NCBI RefSeq assembly: GCF_900116195.1
Contig: NZ_FOZW01000015.1
Coordinates: 62,001-126,000 of the forward strand
Direction: 5' to 3'
From: Alloyangia pacifica
Lineage (GTDB): Bacteria; Pseudomonadota; Alphaproteobacteria; Rhodobacterales; Rhodobacteraceae
Length of the DNA stretch: 64,000 bases
Positions 51,100 through 60,040 of the stretch are shown here, in pieces. A program made the translations under genes and the position numbers. Below the pieces are notes generated by a model. That model saw only the letters and a program-made list of their open reading frames with translations. It was not told the origin of the DNA and did no database searches. The number at the start of each line of letters is the position of its first letter. Position 1 is the first letter of the stretch.

Positions 51100-51264
51100 A
51101 CTGTAGTCTACAGCGAAACTCGGATTGTCTGCCGCCGTCGCGATTTTCGCGGCGAGGCTCTTTGCGTAGCGATCAGCTTGAGCAGCGCCGAAGTGTTCGA
51201 CCCCATGGAGATAGATATCGATAAGGTCCCGCTCTGCCGACCTTGATAGTTCAGTTGTCGCCAC
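51100..51264 (-). pseudogene. parE: 5' part of parE toxin gene
   Basis: The first 54 or so residues of a ParE/RelE-type toxin (ELSRSAERDLIDIYLHGVEH, then FAVDYS), broken by the IS at the codon for the Ser after DY. Beyond the break the frame runs on into IS sequence to about 50944, which is not toxin-like. The start is GTG 51264, overlapping the end of the antitoxin gene by 14 bases, as usual for parDE. The remaining 3' piece is at 49647-49768. Confidence 0.78.
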
Positions 51265-51517
51265 GCAGGAGGCCTTTTTGGCGGGCTTCTTGTCGTGCAG
51301 CTTCGAGGACTTCAGCGACGGAGCGATCACTCACGCCGCTTTCTTCTGCACGATCAAGCAGCGCGCGAAGCTCGTTAATCGCGGCTTCCCTGCGTTCCTG
51401 GTCGCGGCGAACGAGATCGCGGAAATACTCGCTGACGTTGCCATAGCGGCCGGTGCTGATCTGGGCCTCTACCCACTCATTCATCTGGGCGGGCATCGAG
51501 ATGGTCAGTCGAGACAT
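51251..51517 (-). CDS. parD: ParD-family antitoxin
   Basis: An 88-residue antitoxin: N-terminal ribbon-helix-helix (SRLTISMPAQMNEWVEAQIS) followed by the ParD-type toxin-binding tail (YFRDLVRRDQERREAAINEL, then LLRGDN). ATG 51517 has AGAGGG upstream; the frame extends to 51556. The antitoxin is intact while its toxin partner is interrupted, so it is now an orphan that may still repress its own promoter or neutralise related toxins. Confidence 0.88.
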   Translation of the reverse strand: MSRLTISMPAQMNEWVEAQISTGRYGNVSEYFRDLVRRDQERREAAINELRALLDRAEESGVSDRSVAEVLEAARQEARQKGLLRGDN

Positions 51518-51806
51518 GGCGAACCCTCTTTCATAATAGATCACAATAGTTCGCATCTATGTGGGCTTTTTCAACCCCAATGTTCTGCTCGCTCGGCGGT
51601 GTCGGCGAACCGCTGAGTTGCGAGCGCTCGGCGCGACCAAGCCCGAGCGCGGCATGCCTTTCGGGAATCCCGGGGAAGATCGCGGACCGGATGGCCGCGG
51701 TTTTCAGGTCTATGGTTCTGGTGCTGTGCTTGCGAAGTATCGCCCGGAAGATCTCGAACGACTGATGGACAGGGTGGCGCCCATCGGTCCCGAGGGGATC
51801 TGAGTT
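51518..51806. other. Intergenic region beyond parD
   Basis: About 290 bases before the duplicated leader. Frames at 51561-51803 are open but have no ribosome site or recognisable family; I see no supportable gene. The parD promoter should be at its start. Confidence 0.4.
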
Positions 51807-52168
51807 GAGAGCCGCGCGGGGCGCGCGTCTCGCATGATCTCGAAAGTCAGGGCAGGGGGTCGACGGGCTGCGCCCGCTCACCCCCGCCCTGGCACCATCC
51901 AATAAATTGTCCGCCAACAGACCTGCCCCGGAAAGTCAAAAGACAAGCGCCGCGCGCTGCGCGTCGTCTCCGCCGGGGACCGTGTCCTCGGCCTTCGGCC
52001 TGCGGGCCGCACCATCCCCGTCTTCGATCCTTTGACTGTCCGGCTCAGGCCCGTGGGCCGGGCTTCGCTCACCCCACTCTGTTCCGCCGAAAACATGGTT
52101 TTCGCCAAATCAGAGTGGCGAGGCCGAGCCCATCGGCGGGACGCAGGCACCAAGCCCGAACCGCCTCA
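51807..52168 (+). repeat. Duplicated leader sequence, copy 1 (362 bp)
   Basis: It matches 57670-58030 in direct orientation with about seven substitutions and one single-base indel, roughly 98 per cent identical. It ends 17 bases before the DUF3768 start; copy 2 ends 18 bases before ardC. It contains no good ORF but is rich in fold-back structure. One hairpin near 52070-52114 has an outer stem CCACTCTG/CAGAGTGG and an inner stem CGAAAAC/GTTTTCG with loop ATG. There are also GGCC-rich stems (GCCTTCGGCC). Conservation of a non-coding sequence in front of two early-transfer type genes suggests a shared promoter or single-strand promoter. Confidence 0.8.
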
Positions 52169-52185
52169 GAAGATAGGAGGCCGAT

Positions 52186-52581
52186 ATGGCTGAAGAGCAC
52201 AGTGTATCCCAAGAGCAAGCGGGCAACGATCCCGAGGTGATCGTCCGGCAGGTGGCGGCGGCAAATGACGCAATCCGCGCCGCGATTATCCGGGGCGGAC
52301 ATCCGGTCCATCAGGGTAGAGTCCTTTGCACCCGGGGTGTCGCCGAAGAAGGTCTGGACTTCGTGACCCGCGCCCAGATCGCGGTGGCCGCGTTTGCGGA
52401 GTTCACCGAGGACAATGACCCCTATGGGGATCACACCTTCGGCGCGGTCACCATCGCGGGCAAGGTGGTCTGGTGGAAGATTGATATCTTCGATGCGGAC
52501 TACGCCTATGGCGCCGAAGATCCCTTGGACGATGCGCAAACGCGCCGCGTGCTGACCCGGCTCTTTCCGAGCGAGTATTGA
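52186..52581 (+). CDS. DUF3768 domain-containing protein
   Basis: A 131-residue cytoplasmic protein. The block FTEDNDPYGDHTFGAVTIAG, followed by VVWWKIDIFDAD and the ending RVLTRLFPSEY, is the DUF3768 pattern known from alphaproteobacterial plasmids. Function is unknown; the family is usually found near antirestriction and ParB genes. Start ATG 52186 follows AGGAGG. Its upstream 362 bases are nearly identical to those before ardC, so the two genes are probably controlled together. Confidence 0.85.
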   Translation: MAEEHSVSQEQAGNDPEVIVRQVAAANDAIRAAIIRGGHPVHQGRVLCTRGVAEEGLDFVTRAQIAVAAFAEFTEDNDPYGDHTFGAVTIAGKVVWWKIDIFDADYAYGAEDPLDDAQTRRVLTRLFPSEY

Positions 52582-52932
52582 TCATGGGTTCTGAAATGAA
52601 GGCGCGTCTCTTGGTCGAGGCCTGGACGCTTCTCAGGAAGGGCGATCGCTTTGGCATCGGACGCCGCTTCCTGATCCAGCACGGGGCCGTCTGAGCCCTT
52701 CGCCTCAGCCCCGATAAGGCTGAGGCAGACCTGCCTGAATCCTTCAGCGCGAACAAGGCGTCGAATGTCCGCGATCTCGCATGGCCCCACACACGTGTCG
52801 ACCACGGCCTCTGCTTGGCGCTGAGGCCGTAGGGGTCAGCGGAATTCCGCGGCGCCAGATTTTAGCGTCCCCTCAGAGACTTGCATATCCAGATCGCTCG
52901 GGGAATACCTACACGCAAAGGTTGATTTTGCC
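52582..52932. other. Intergenic region; possible 36-residue peptide
   Basis: Right after the DUF3768 stop an ATG at 52584 opens a 36-codon frame (MGSEMKARLLVEAWTLLRKG to a stop at 52694). It could be a small coupled gene or the remnant of a longer one; there is no good ribosome site. Nothing further is seen up to the Toprim gene. Confidence 0.3.
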
Positions 52933-53967
52933 ATGAATACTGAAACTCAGGAGCTGCTTCGCGAGCTGGCACAGAATGCCGAAAGCGTGTGCCGGCACTA
53001 TCTCTCCGCCGGGCGGCGCGAAGGCAGGTACTGGCTGGTTGGCGACCTGCAGAACACGCCCGGACGCTCGCTTTACGTGCGCCTCACCGGTCCCGATGAA
53101 GGCAAGGGCGCCCGCGGCCGCTGGACCGATGGTGCGACCGGCGAATACGGCGACCTGCTCGACATCATCAAGGCGCGGACCGGGATCGCCCGGTTCCCCG
53201 ATCTGCTGGTGGAGGTCCGTGCACATCTCGGGCGCCCCATGCCGGTGGCGCATCCGAGCACGCCTCGAACGCGCAAGAGCCTATCCGGCAAACGGACATC
53301 CGCAAAGCGTCTCTATGATGGGTCGGTTCCACTTTCCGGGAGTCTCGCAGAAACCTACCTCCAGCGCCGTGGCATCACTCGCGCAGCGTCCGTTTCGGCG
53401 CTGCGCTTTCATCCGCGCTGCTGGCATCGAGATTATGACGAGGCCGGGTCCAAGTCGCGTCCCGCGCTGATCGCGGCGGTGACCGACAGGGCAGGGCGCC
53501 TTCGCGGCGTACATCGCACCTGGCTGGCAGAGGATGGGTCGGACAAGGCACCCGTCGAGGTGCAACGCCGGGCCATGGGGGAACTTCTCGGCAATGCCGT
53601 GAAGATCGACGCCCCAGGCGAGTGCCTTGCGATCGGCGAAGGTCTCGAGACCATGCTGTCGCTCCGCGAGGCCCTTCCGGGTCTTCCGGTCTGGGCTGCG
53701 CTTTCTGCTGCGCACCTTGGCGCCGTCGACCTGCCCGAAGGGATCCGCCAGCTCTACATCGCGCGAGATCTCGACGATGCCGGGCAGGCTGCGGCAGACA
53801 AGCTGAGCGCGCGGGCCAGGGACGCAGGCATCTCGGTTTCAGTGCTCGAGCCCCGCCTCGGGGATTTCAACGATGACCTGAGGGAGGATGGCGTAGCCGC
53901 GCTGCGGCAGCGGCTTCTTGGTCAGCTCGAGCGCGCCGATCTGGCGCGCATCGCGCTGAAGAGTTGA
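52933..53967 (+). CDS. DUF7146/Toprim-domain plasmid protein (primase-like)
   Basis: A 344-residue protein. The N-terminal part (WLVGDLQNTPGRSLYVRLTG then GKGARGRWTDGATGEYGDLL) is the plasmid primase-associated DUF7146 region, which lacks an obvious zinc finger. The C-terminal half is a Toprim domain: catalytic Glu in CLAIGEGLETMLSLREAL and the DxD motif in LYIARDLDDAGQAAADKL. Such proteins are thought to prime or process DNA after conjugative entry. It follows the DUF3768 gene on the same strand. ATG 52933 is used. Confidence 0.85.
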   Translation: MNTETQELLRELAQNAESVCRHYLSAGRREGRYWLVGDLQNTPGRSLYVRLTGPDEGKGARGRWTDGATGEYGDLLDIIKARTGIARFPDLLVEVRAHLGRPMPVAHPSTPRTRKSLSGKRTSAKRLYDGSVPLSGSLAETYLQRRGITRAASVSALRFHPRCWHRDYDEAGSKSRPALIAAVTDRAGRLRGVHRTWLAEDGSDKAPVEVQRRAMGELLGNAVKIDAPGECLAIGEGLETMLSLREALPGLPVWAALSAAHLGAVDLPEGIRQLYIARDLDDAGQAAADKLSARARDAGISVSVLEPRLGDFNDDLREDGVAALRQRLLGQLERADLARIALKS

Positions 53968-54300
53968 GAGGGCGGCCCTGAGCGTTGCCCATCAAGTGGC
54001 CGCCATTGCGTCACTGCGTGAAACCGACCGGTGCGCGGAGTTATCCACATTTGCGGTGGGCAACTACGTGGATGGGAGCCTTGATGTTCTTTGCGTGCAA
54101 AGGCCCAACCTGCAGTGCTCAATTTCCGGGCATCTCCGTTCGCGGCCTGCGCGATTGCCGCAGCGCCAGGAGATGCTTACCGGCGAGTACTCGCCACTCA
54201 GCCCTGACATTTGAGCGCCGTCTATGGAATCTCTTGCTATGCCGCAGCACAGCGAACACACTCATTGCCATTCCCTTACCCCGCATTCGAGGAGTTCAGC
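53968..54300. other. Intergenic region
   Basis: 333 bases with no supported gene, repeat or clear terminator. The promoter of the phasin-like gene is presumably here. Confidence 0.35.
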
Positions 54301-54732
54301 ATGGGAACCCAAGCGGCCTTCGGAAAGGCTCCATACAGCATGTCGGCGCCCTATGACGCAGAAGCTGTCACGTCCGGCTTCGCCGCTTTCTCGGAGTTCG
54401 CGAGCATCGCGCTGGAAGCCGCATCTCTGTCGACGGATGTTTTCGCATCGTCGACCAAGAAGGCGTTGAGCAATCTTAGGACTTTGTCCGAAGTCCGGGA
54501 ACGGTCCGAATATGGTCCAGCGATTGCGGAGTTTTCGCAGGCACAGGCCCAACTCGCTCAGGACATGGCCGCTGCACTTGCCGAGGTCATGAAGGGCTGC
54601 GGGACAGCGATGAGGGAGTTGACAGCTGAGGCGACTGACGAGGCCACCGCGGCCGTGTCGGAAGCGGCGAAGGCGCAGTATCCCGAAGCGGCACCCTCAA
54701 AGCCAGTCGGTACGGCCTCTGCACCGGTTTGA
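54301..54732 (+). CDS. Phasin-family-like protein
   Basis: A 143-residue, alanine-rich, almost entirely helical protein. ALEAASLSTDVFASSTKKAL, then TLSEVRERSEYGPAIAEFSQ and AQLAQDMAAALAEVMKG, resemble phasins, small proteins that coat polyhydroxyalkanoate granules. ATG 54301 follows GAGGAG; the frame is open to 54211. It stands alone. A different helical bundle protein cannot be excluded, since the family is defined loosely. Confidence 0.65.
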   Translation: MGTQAAFGKAPYSMSAPYDAEAVTSGFAAFSEFASIALEAASLSTDVFASSTKKALSNLRTLSEVRERSEYGPAIAEFSQAQAQLAQDMAAALAEVMKGCGTAMRELTAEATDEATAAVSEAAKAQYPEAAPSKPVGTASAPV

Positions 54733-54982
54733 CAGCGGCGGCGCGTGGAGACCGTCATTGGTTCATGAGGCGCGACGAGGCGCTCGGTTTGCCTGACACT
54801 TGGCCGATTGCGCATCAAAGAGGTTGGCGAGACACGCGCACATTGCGCCGAGCTCGCATTGTTGTCGGCCGGACGTAGGTCGTGCAGCGACTGAGGTCCG
54901 GATCCAAGGTCCCTCATTGAGATTTCTGCCGATCCTGTCGAGGAATGTGTGCGAGGACCGAGCAGTGCGTCCGCCAACCTCT

Positions 54983-56170
54983 TCAGGCCCGGCCACCTTC
55001 TTCAGGCAGAGCATCCGGGGAGTTCCGGGTCGTGCTAAGCGCTCCGGCGCAGATCGCGATCAGAAGCGCCGCGCCGCCGACCATGGCGAAGGGTACCCGC
55101 AGCGAGGTCGCATGCGCGATGAAACCGATCAGCGGCGGTCCGAAGAGCATGGCGCCATAGCCCAGCGTTGCGACCGAGGCGATGGCCTGCCCAGCGGGCA
55201 CCACGGGGTCATTGGCGGCGCGGGAAAAAGCCATGGGGATCACCGCGGCATAGCCCATGCCCATCAAGGTGAACCCAGCGAGAGCGATCGGCAGCGCGTC
55301 GGTGCCGGCGCAGATCGCGTAGCCCGCCGCGGCAAGAAGCCCGCTGCCACGCGCGACCGTGGTTGCGCCGAAGCGGGTGATGAAGCTGCCGATGGTCAGC
55401 CGCATGATGACCATCGTGATGGAAAACGCCGCGTAGCCGAATGTCGCCTGGGCTTCGGGCGTGCCCAGCGTGTCGGTCAAGAAGACCGCGCTCCAATCCA
55501 CCGCCGCGCCTTCGCCCAAGCCCGCCGCCAAAGCCATGACCGCCACCAGGAGCAGCGATCCGCGCGGCACCGCGAAGATCGGCGCGCGGGGCTCGCCCGC
55601 CTGCGCCAAACGCATCTGCGATTGCCATGGCAGGCGCAGGAACGGCCCGAAGAGCGCCGCAGAGAGCAGCGCGGCCAGCGCAAAATGCACCCCGGTCGAG
55701 GCGCCCGCGAGGGTCGCCAGATAACCACCGGCCGCGCCGAGCCCTGCGCCGAGACTCCACATGGCATGGAAGGACGACATGACCGAGCGCTTCATATGTC
55801 GCTCGACCTCGCTGGCCCAGCTGTTCATCGCAACATCCATCGAGCCGTGGCACATTCCGAAGAAAAAGAGCGCAGAGGCGAGCACGACTAGCGACTGCGA
55901 CATCCCCAGGAAGATCACCGACCCGAGGTAGGCCAGCGCTATCCAGCGCGTCAGCCGGACCGCACCGAACCGGTCGGAGAGCCGCCCGGCGAGCGGAAAC
56001 GAGGTCAGAGCCCCGGCTCCCATGACCAGCAGGAGGCTGCCGAGCGTACGCTCGTCGAGCCCAAGTCGATCGACGAAGGCGGGAATGCGCGAGGCCCAGC
56101 ATCCGAGCAGAACGCCATTCAGGGCAAAAGCGGCGGCTACCGCACGCCAGGGGGTTCTGAGCTCAGGCAT
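54983..56170 (-). CDS. MFS transporter, YbjJ-like
   Basis: A 395-residue, twelve-helix major facilitator. The first helix (AAAFALNGVLLGCWASRIPA) and the motif A region (GRLSDRFGAVRLTRWI) are clear; LFFFGMCHGSMDVAMNSWAS is typical of the YbjJ branch, whose substrate is unknown. ATG 56170 follows AAGGGA and overlaps the end of the DeoR gene by eight bases, so the two are co-expressed; the frame extends to 56224. Sugar or drug export are both possible. Confidence 0.9.
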   Translation of the reverse strand: MPELRTPWRAVAAAFALNGVLLGCWASRIPAFVDRLGLDERTLGSLLLVMGAGALTSFPLAGRLSDRFGAVRLTRWIALAYLGSVIFLGMSQSLVVLASALFFFGMCHGSMDVAMNSWASEVERHMKRSVMSSFHAMWSLGAGLGAAGGYLATLAGASTGVHFALAALLSAALFGPFLRLPWQSQMRLAQAGEPRAPIFAVPRGSLLLVAVMALAAGLGEGAAVDWSAVFLTDTLGTPEAQATFGYAAFSITMVIMRLTIGSFITRFGATTVARGSGLLAAAGYAICAGTDALPIALAGFTLMGMGYAAVIPMAFSRAANDPVVPAGQAIASVATLGYGAMLFGPPLIGFIAHATSLRVPFAMVGGAALLIAICAGALSTTRNSPDALPEEGGRA

Positions 56171-56918
56171 GACAGATTTCGATCCCTTGCTCTTTATATG
56201 GGGTGACGCTCTCCGGGCCGGCATCGGTGATCAGCATGTCGAGGTCCTGGCAGTTAAGAACGCGGTGGCGGCTGCGCCGCCCCAGTTTATCCGCGCCGGC
56301 CAGGGCAATGGACACATGGCTTGCCGCGGCCATGGCGCACTTCACCTCGGCCTCACTCAGATCATCGGCGCCCAGGCCAAAGGCCGGATCGAGACTGCAG
56401 GCCCCGAGAAAAGCGATGTCCGCCGCGACGTCGGAAAGCGCCGCGACGGCGCCATGGCCGACGGCAATCGCACCGCTCGGCGACAACCGTCCCCCGACAA
56501 GCTGCGTGTCAATGCCCGCCGCAAGGCAGGCCAGCGCCACCGCCGGAGCCGGGGTAACCACAAGGCTGTTCGGCAGGCTTGGCAGGAGTTGAGCCAGCGC
56601 GTGAACCGTTGCCCCACCGTCGAGCAGCAGAACCATGCCATCTTCGATCAGCGGCAGAGCTCTTGATGCAAGGGCCTCGTGGCCTGGCTCGGCCAATGCC
56701 ATACGTTGCAGCGCAGTGCCGGAAGGGCGGCTCACGGGCATTGCCCCGCCGCGCACGCAGCGCGCCAAACCTTCTGCCTCGAGCGTCTTCAGGTCACGAC
56801 GGACGGTGTCAATCGAAACCGAAAATTCCTGAGAAAGCGCGGAGAGCTCGAGCGTCTGGCCGCGTGTCAGACGCGCGCGGAGTGCGCCTTGCCGCGCGTC
56901 GGGAAGGGTGAGGGCCAT
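56163..56918 (-). CDS. DeoR-family transcriptional regulator
   Basis: A 251-residue repressor: HTH LSALSQEFSVSIDTVRRDLK, followed by EGLARCVRGGAMPVS, then a DeoR C-terminal sensor domain with LLLDGGATVHALAQLL and FLGACSLDPAFGLG. ATG 56918 is chosen; a TTG at 56945 adds nine residues. It is translationally linked to the MFS gene and probably controls it. The effector, in this family usually a phosphorylated sugar, is unknown. Confidence 0.9.
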   Translation of the reverse strand: MALTLPDARQGALRARLTRGQTLELSALSQEFSVSIDTVRRDLKTLEAEGLARCVRGGAMPVSRPSGTALQRMALAEPGHEALASRALPLIEDGMVLLLDGGATVHALAQLLPSLPNSLVVTPAPAVALACLAAGIDTQLVGGRLSPSGAIAVGHGAVAALSDVAADIAFLGACSLDPAFGLGADDLSEAEVKCAMAAASHVSIALAGADKLGRRSRHRVLNCQDLDMLITDAGPESVTPYKEQGIEICHA

Positions 56919-57669
56919 GTGCCAGCCTGCAGGTTGATTCCACAAGTTGCGATCTTATGCAAAAATATGCTGATTTGTGCAATATGGTGCGGGGCATGTG
57001 CTTGCCCCTGTCGGCGAGAGGGGAGTCTCTCACGCTTCGGCGAGTGTGGTGATGGCAGATCGACACGGCGCAGAAGGTGCGGGTTTGGCCCGCGCGTGTG
57101 GCTCGACTACCGGGTTTCCTGGGCCTCATTGAGCTTGGCGAGATGGAGGCACATGGTGCTCAGCTCGTTCTCGAGTGACTTCATCTCAGGGCGGGACCGG
57201 GACCCGTTGCGCTGTCTGAGCTCCCAGAGACGGTGCCGAATTTGCGCACGGAGCCTCTCCGCGCGATAGGCGGCAAAGCAGGTCACGTTTTCGGAGCCGG
57301 GCGTCATGCGTATAGAGCTAGAGAAAGTGTGGCCCGTCGGCAATTCTTTGTCACGCGGATCGGAGGCCTAGGCAACTCCCGGCCGTCCCTGGTCGCGTGC
57401 AGTCGCCCGCGACCAGGGACACCCAGGATCGGGCCCTAGGATCGCCCCGGCGTTGCCGGCGCGCTCCCCGAGCCTTGCCCCCTGATCTCCCTGCCGGCCG
57501 AGTGCGATGCGTCCGGTCTCTACGAGCCCGGCCGAGTCGCGCCGGCATGGTCGATGCAGCGGGCAAGTCTCGTCCCTTCGGGTGACGGTCTTCCCTCGCG
57601 ATGCTCGGCCTGTTGCGGGGTCAGATAGTCAGCGGAATGTCGGGCATTTTCATTCGGATGAAAGAGATG
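56919..57669. other. Intergenic region with a doubtful small gene
   Basis: About 750 bases before the second duplicated leader. A minus-strand frame, 57107-57307 (66 codons from ATG 57307), encodes a basic, helical peptide (FAAYRAERLRAQIRHRLWEL) and could be a real small gene, but its ribosome site is poor and the family is not recognised. The rest shows no supported feature. Confidence 0.35.
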
Positions 57670-58030
57670 GAGAGCCGCGCGAGGCGCGCGTCTCGCATGA
57701 TCTCGAAAGTCAGGGCGGGGGATCGACGGGCTGCGCCCGCTCACCCCCGCCCTGGCACGATCCAATAGATTGTCCGCCAACAGACCTGCCCCGGAAAGTC
57801 AAAAGACAAGCGCCGCGCGCTGCGCGTCGTCTCCGCCGGGGACCGTGTCCTCGGCCTTCGGCCTGCGGGCCGCACCATCCCCGTCTGCGATCCTTTGACT
57901 GTCCGGCTCAGGCCCGTGGGCCGGGCTTCGCCCACCCCACTCTGTTCCGCCGAAAACATGGTTTTCGCCAAATCAGAGTGGCGAGGCCGAGCCCATCGGC
58001 GGGACGCAGGCACCAAGCCCGACCGCCTCA
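57670..58030 (+). repeat. Duplicated leader sequence, copy 2 (361 bp)
   Basis: Direct repeat of 51807-52168, about 98 per cent identical. It ends 18 bases before the ardC start. The fold-back CCACTCTG ... CGAAAAC-ATG-GTTTTCG ... CAGAGTGG is preserved without change in both copies, at about 57933-57977 here. Confidence 0.8.
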
Positions 58031-58048
58031 CCAGACAGGAGGCCACAA

Positions 58049-58933
58049 ATGGCAAAGTCAGATTTCGACATCTACCAGCACGTCACCGATCAGATCATCG
58101 AGGCAATGGAGGCAGGCACCGCGCCGTGGCGGCAACCGTGGTCCGGCGGTGGTCAGGCCGGTCAGTTCCCCCTGCGGTCCAGCGGCGAGCCCTATCGGGG
58201 GATCAACGTGCTGATGCTTTGGCTGGCGGCGCAATCGAACGGGTTTGCATCGGCGCATTGGTTCACGTTCCGGCAGGCCAAGGACCTGGGGGCGCATGTG
58301 CGGAAGGGCTCGAAATCTTCCACGGTGGTCAAATACGGTACGATCGCGCGGGAGAACGATGCGGGCGATGAGGTGACCATTCCCTATGCCCGCGCCTACC
58401 GGGTTTTTAATGCTGACCAAATCGAGGGTCTGCCCGACCACTATTATGGCGTGCCAGAGGTGCAGGAGGATCTTGGCACGCAAGCCCTGCCGGCGGTCGA
58501 TGCGTTCTTTGCCGCGATCGGCGCAAAGATCACATATGGTGGCGACCGGGCCTGCTACATTCCCTCGGAAGACCGTATCCAGATGCCGCCGGTTTCGGCA
58601 TTCATTTCTCCCGAGGCGCACGCGGCAACCCTCTGCCATGAAGGAATCCACTGGTCAGGCCATCGCTCGCGGCTGGACCGTTTCAAGCTCGGATCGACCA
58701 ACGCCGACTATGCGCGCGAGGAGCTCATTGCCGAGATCGGCAGTTGCTTTCTCGGGGCAAAGATCGGCATCGAGCCGACCATCGAGGAGGCGGCCTCCTA
58801 CCTTGAGGACTGGCTCAAGGCGCTGAAAGAGGACAAGCGCGCGATCTTCAGGGCAGCAAGCGCTGCGCAAAAGGCGGCGGATTTTCTGATCGCGGCGGCG
58901 GAGGCCGGTGGAAGCAAAGCTGTCGCAGCGTAA
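58049..58933 (+). CDS. ardC: ArdC-like antirestriction protein (ssDNA-binding, zincin domain)
   Basis: A 294-residue protein. The N-terminal ArdC domain (FDIYQHVTDQIIEAMEAGTA, PWRQPW, then PYRGINVLMLWLAAQ) binds single-stranded DNA. The C-terminal metallopeptidase-like domain has HExxH as HEGIH at 197-201 in LCHEGIHWSGH, with a downstream Glu in EELIAEIGSCFLG. In characterised plasmids ArdC protects incoming DNA from restriction. It is preceded by the second copy of the 362-bp leader and followed by a hairpin terminator (58956-58981). Start ATG 58049 follows AGGAGG. Confidence 0.93.
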   Translation: MAKSDFDIYQHVTDQIIEAMEAGTAPWRQPWSGGGQAGQFPLRSSGEPYRGINVLMLWLAAQSNGFASAHWFTFRQAKDLGAHVRKGSKSSTVVKYGTIARENDAGDEVTIPYARAYRVFNADQIEGLPDHYYGVPEVQEDLGTQALPAVDAFFAAIGAKITYGGDRACYIPSEDRIQMPPVSAFISPEAHAATLCHEGIHWSGHRSRLDRFKLGSTNADYAREELIAEIGSCFLGAKIGIEPTIEEAASYLEDWLKALKEDKRAIFRAASAAQKAADFLIAAAEAGGSKAVAA

Positions 58934-58955
58934 GCGAAATCAAGCCGATAGAGAG

Positions 58956-58981
58956 AGGGGCTCGCATGCGCGGGCCCCTTT
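58956..58981 (+). terminator. Candidate terminator after ardC
   Basis: Stem AGGGGC (58956-58961) and GCCCCT (58974-58979), loop of 12 bases, followed by TTT. Weak but correctly placed. Confidence 0.45.
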
Positions 58982-59294
58982 ACGTTTGCGCTCTCCTCAA
59001 GCGTGTGCATTGGGTGGCGCCGTCACGCGACCGGGTCCCAAATTTTGCCGCGCCGAGACCTTCGTCTCGCCGCGGCCTCCGGGCCCCCGGTCAGTCGCCC
59101 GGCATGTCGGGCGCCGCGCTTATGACAGGCCGGAGGGAGGACGATTTTCCAATCGTTCCTTCGCAGACCTGCCGCAGCCGATCCTCGCCGGACGTCTGAT
59201 CTTGGGCGCACCTGCCCGGAGCGCTGCGCCAGATTTGCCCGCGACGCACCCCTGCGCAGCGGCTCCATTTGGAACGACAGGAAAGGAGCAGGCG
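58982..59294. other. Intergenic region upstream of parA
   Basis: About 310 bases without a supported gene; presumably the promoter of the parAB operon. The frame upstream of the parA start is open as far as 58908 but has no family similarity. Confidence 0.35.
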
Positions 59295-60038
59295 GTGCAG
59301 ACGATCGTCATCGCAAACAACAAGGGCGGGGTGGGCAAGACAACCACCGCGTCGCAACTCGCCTATTATCTCATACGTGACGGTTATTCGGTGATCGCGG
59401 TCGATCTCGATGGGCAGCGAAACCTGACCAGCGCGCTGCAGGGTGCGCGGCTTGTCGGCAATGCGCTGGAGATGGTCGAGACCCGCAAGCCCCCAGAGTT
59501 CACAGTGGCACCGGGCGAACTGGTGCTGATCGAGGGAGACCGTGATGTACCGGTCAACTCGGACGATGAGGGTCTGCGCTCTGTCGTCGAGGTCCTGGGC
59601 GGATTGGGCGGTGGGGATTTCTGCATCATCGATACGCCGCCCGCCTTCACCGGGCTGGTTTATGGCGCCCTCATCGCGGCAGACTTCATGCTCGCGCCAA
59701 TCGAGCTCAAGAGGTTTTCGCTCGATGGCGTCGAGGCGGTGTTGCGCGCTTATGTGCAGGTGCAGCAGATCAACAAGGAAATCGGGTTTCTCGGTCTTCT
59801 GCCGTCACGGTTCGACGCGGTGAAGAAGACCGAGCGCGAGACTCTGCGCCAGGTGATCGAGGCTTATGCAAATCTCATCATCCCGCACGCGATCCGCAAT
59901 CGCACCGGTTACGAGGAAGCCGAGGCGCAGGGCATCCCGGTGTTCGAGGTGCCCACCCGGAGCGGCAAGGAAGCTGCTGCTGAGTTCGGCGCATTTTTTG
60001 AATGGTTCATGCAGGCGATCGAGAAGAAGGAAGACTGA
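59295..60038 (+). CDS. parA: ParA-family partition ATPase
   Basis: A 247-residue short ParA (type Ib, no N-terminal HTH). The canonical deviant Walker A KGGVGKTTT lies about ten residues from the start; the ATPase block VIAVDLDGQRNLTSAL and Walker B FCIIDTPPAFTGL follow. GTG 59295 is chosen for AAAGGAG six bases upstream. It is followed two bases later by parB, so this is a second partition module, separate from repA/repB. Confidence 0.92.
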   Translation: MQTIVIANNKGGVGKTTTASQLAYYLIRDGYSVIAVDLDGQRNLTSALQGARLVGNALEMVETRKPPEFTVAPGELVLIEGDRDVPVNSDDEGLRSVVEVLGGLGGGDFCIIDTPPAFTGLVYGALIAADFMLAPIELKRFSLDGVEAVLRAYVQVQQINKEIGFLGLLPSRFDAVKKTERETLRQVIEAYANLIIPHAIRNRTGYEEAEAQGIPVFEVPTRSGKEAAAEFGAFFEWFMQAIEKKED

Positions 60039-60040
60039 CC

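Noticed and set aside
51561..51803. 80-codon plus-strand frame after parD
   Set aside because: No ribosome site, no recognisable motif, and it runs directly into the duplicated leader.
57351..57566. 71-codon minus-strand frame before the second leader
   Set aside because: Arg/Gly/Ala-rich low-complexity translation of GC-rich DNA with no ribosome site.
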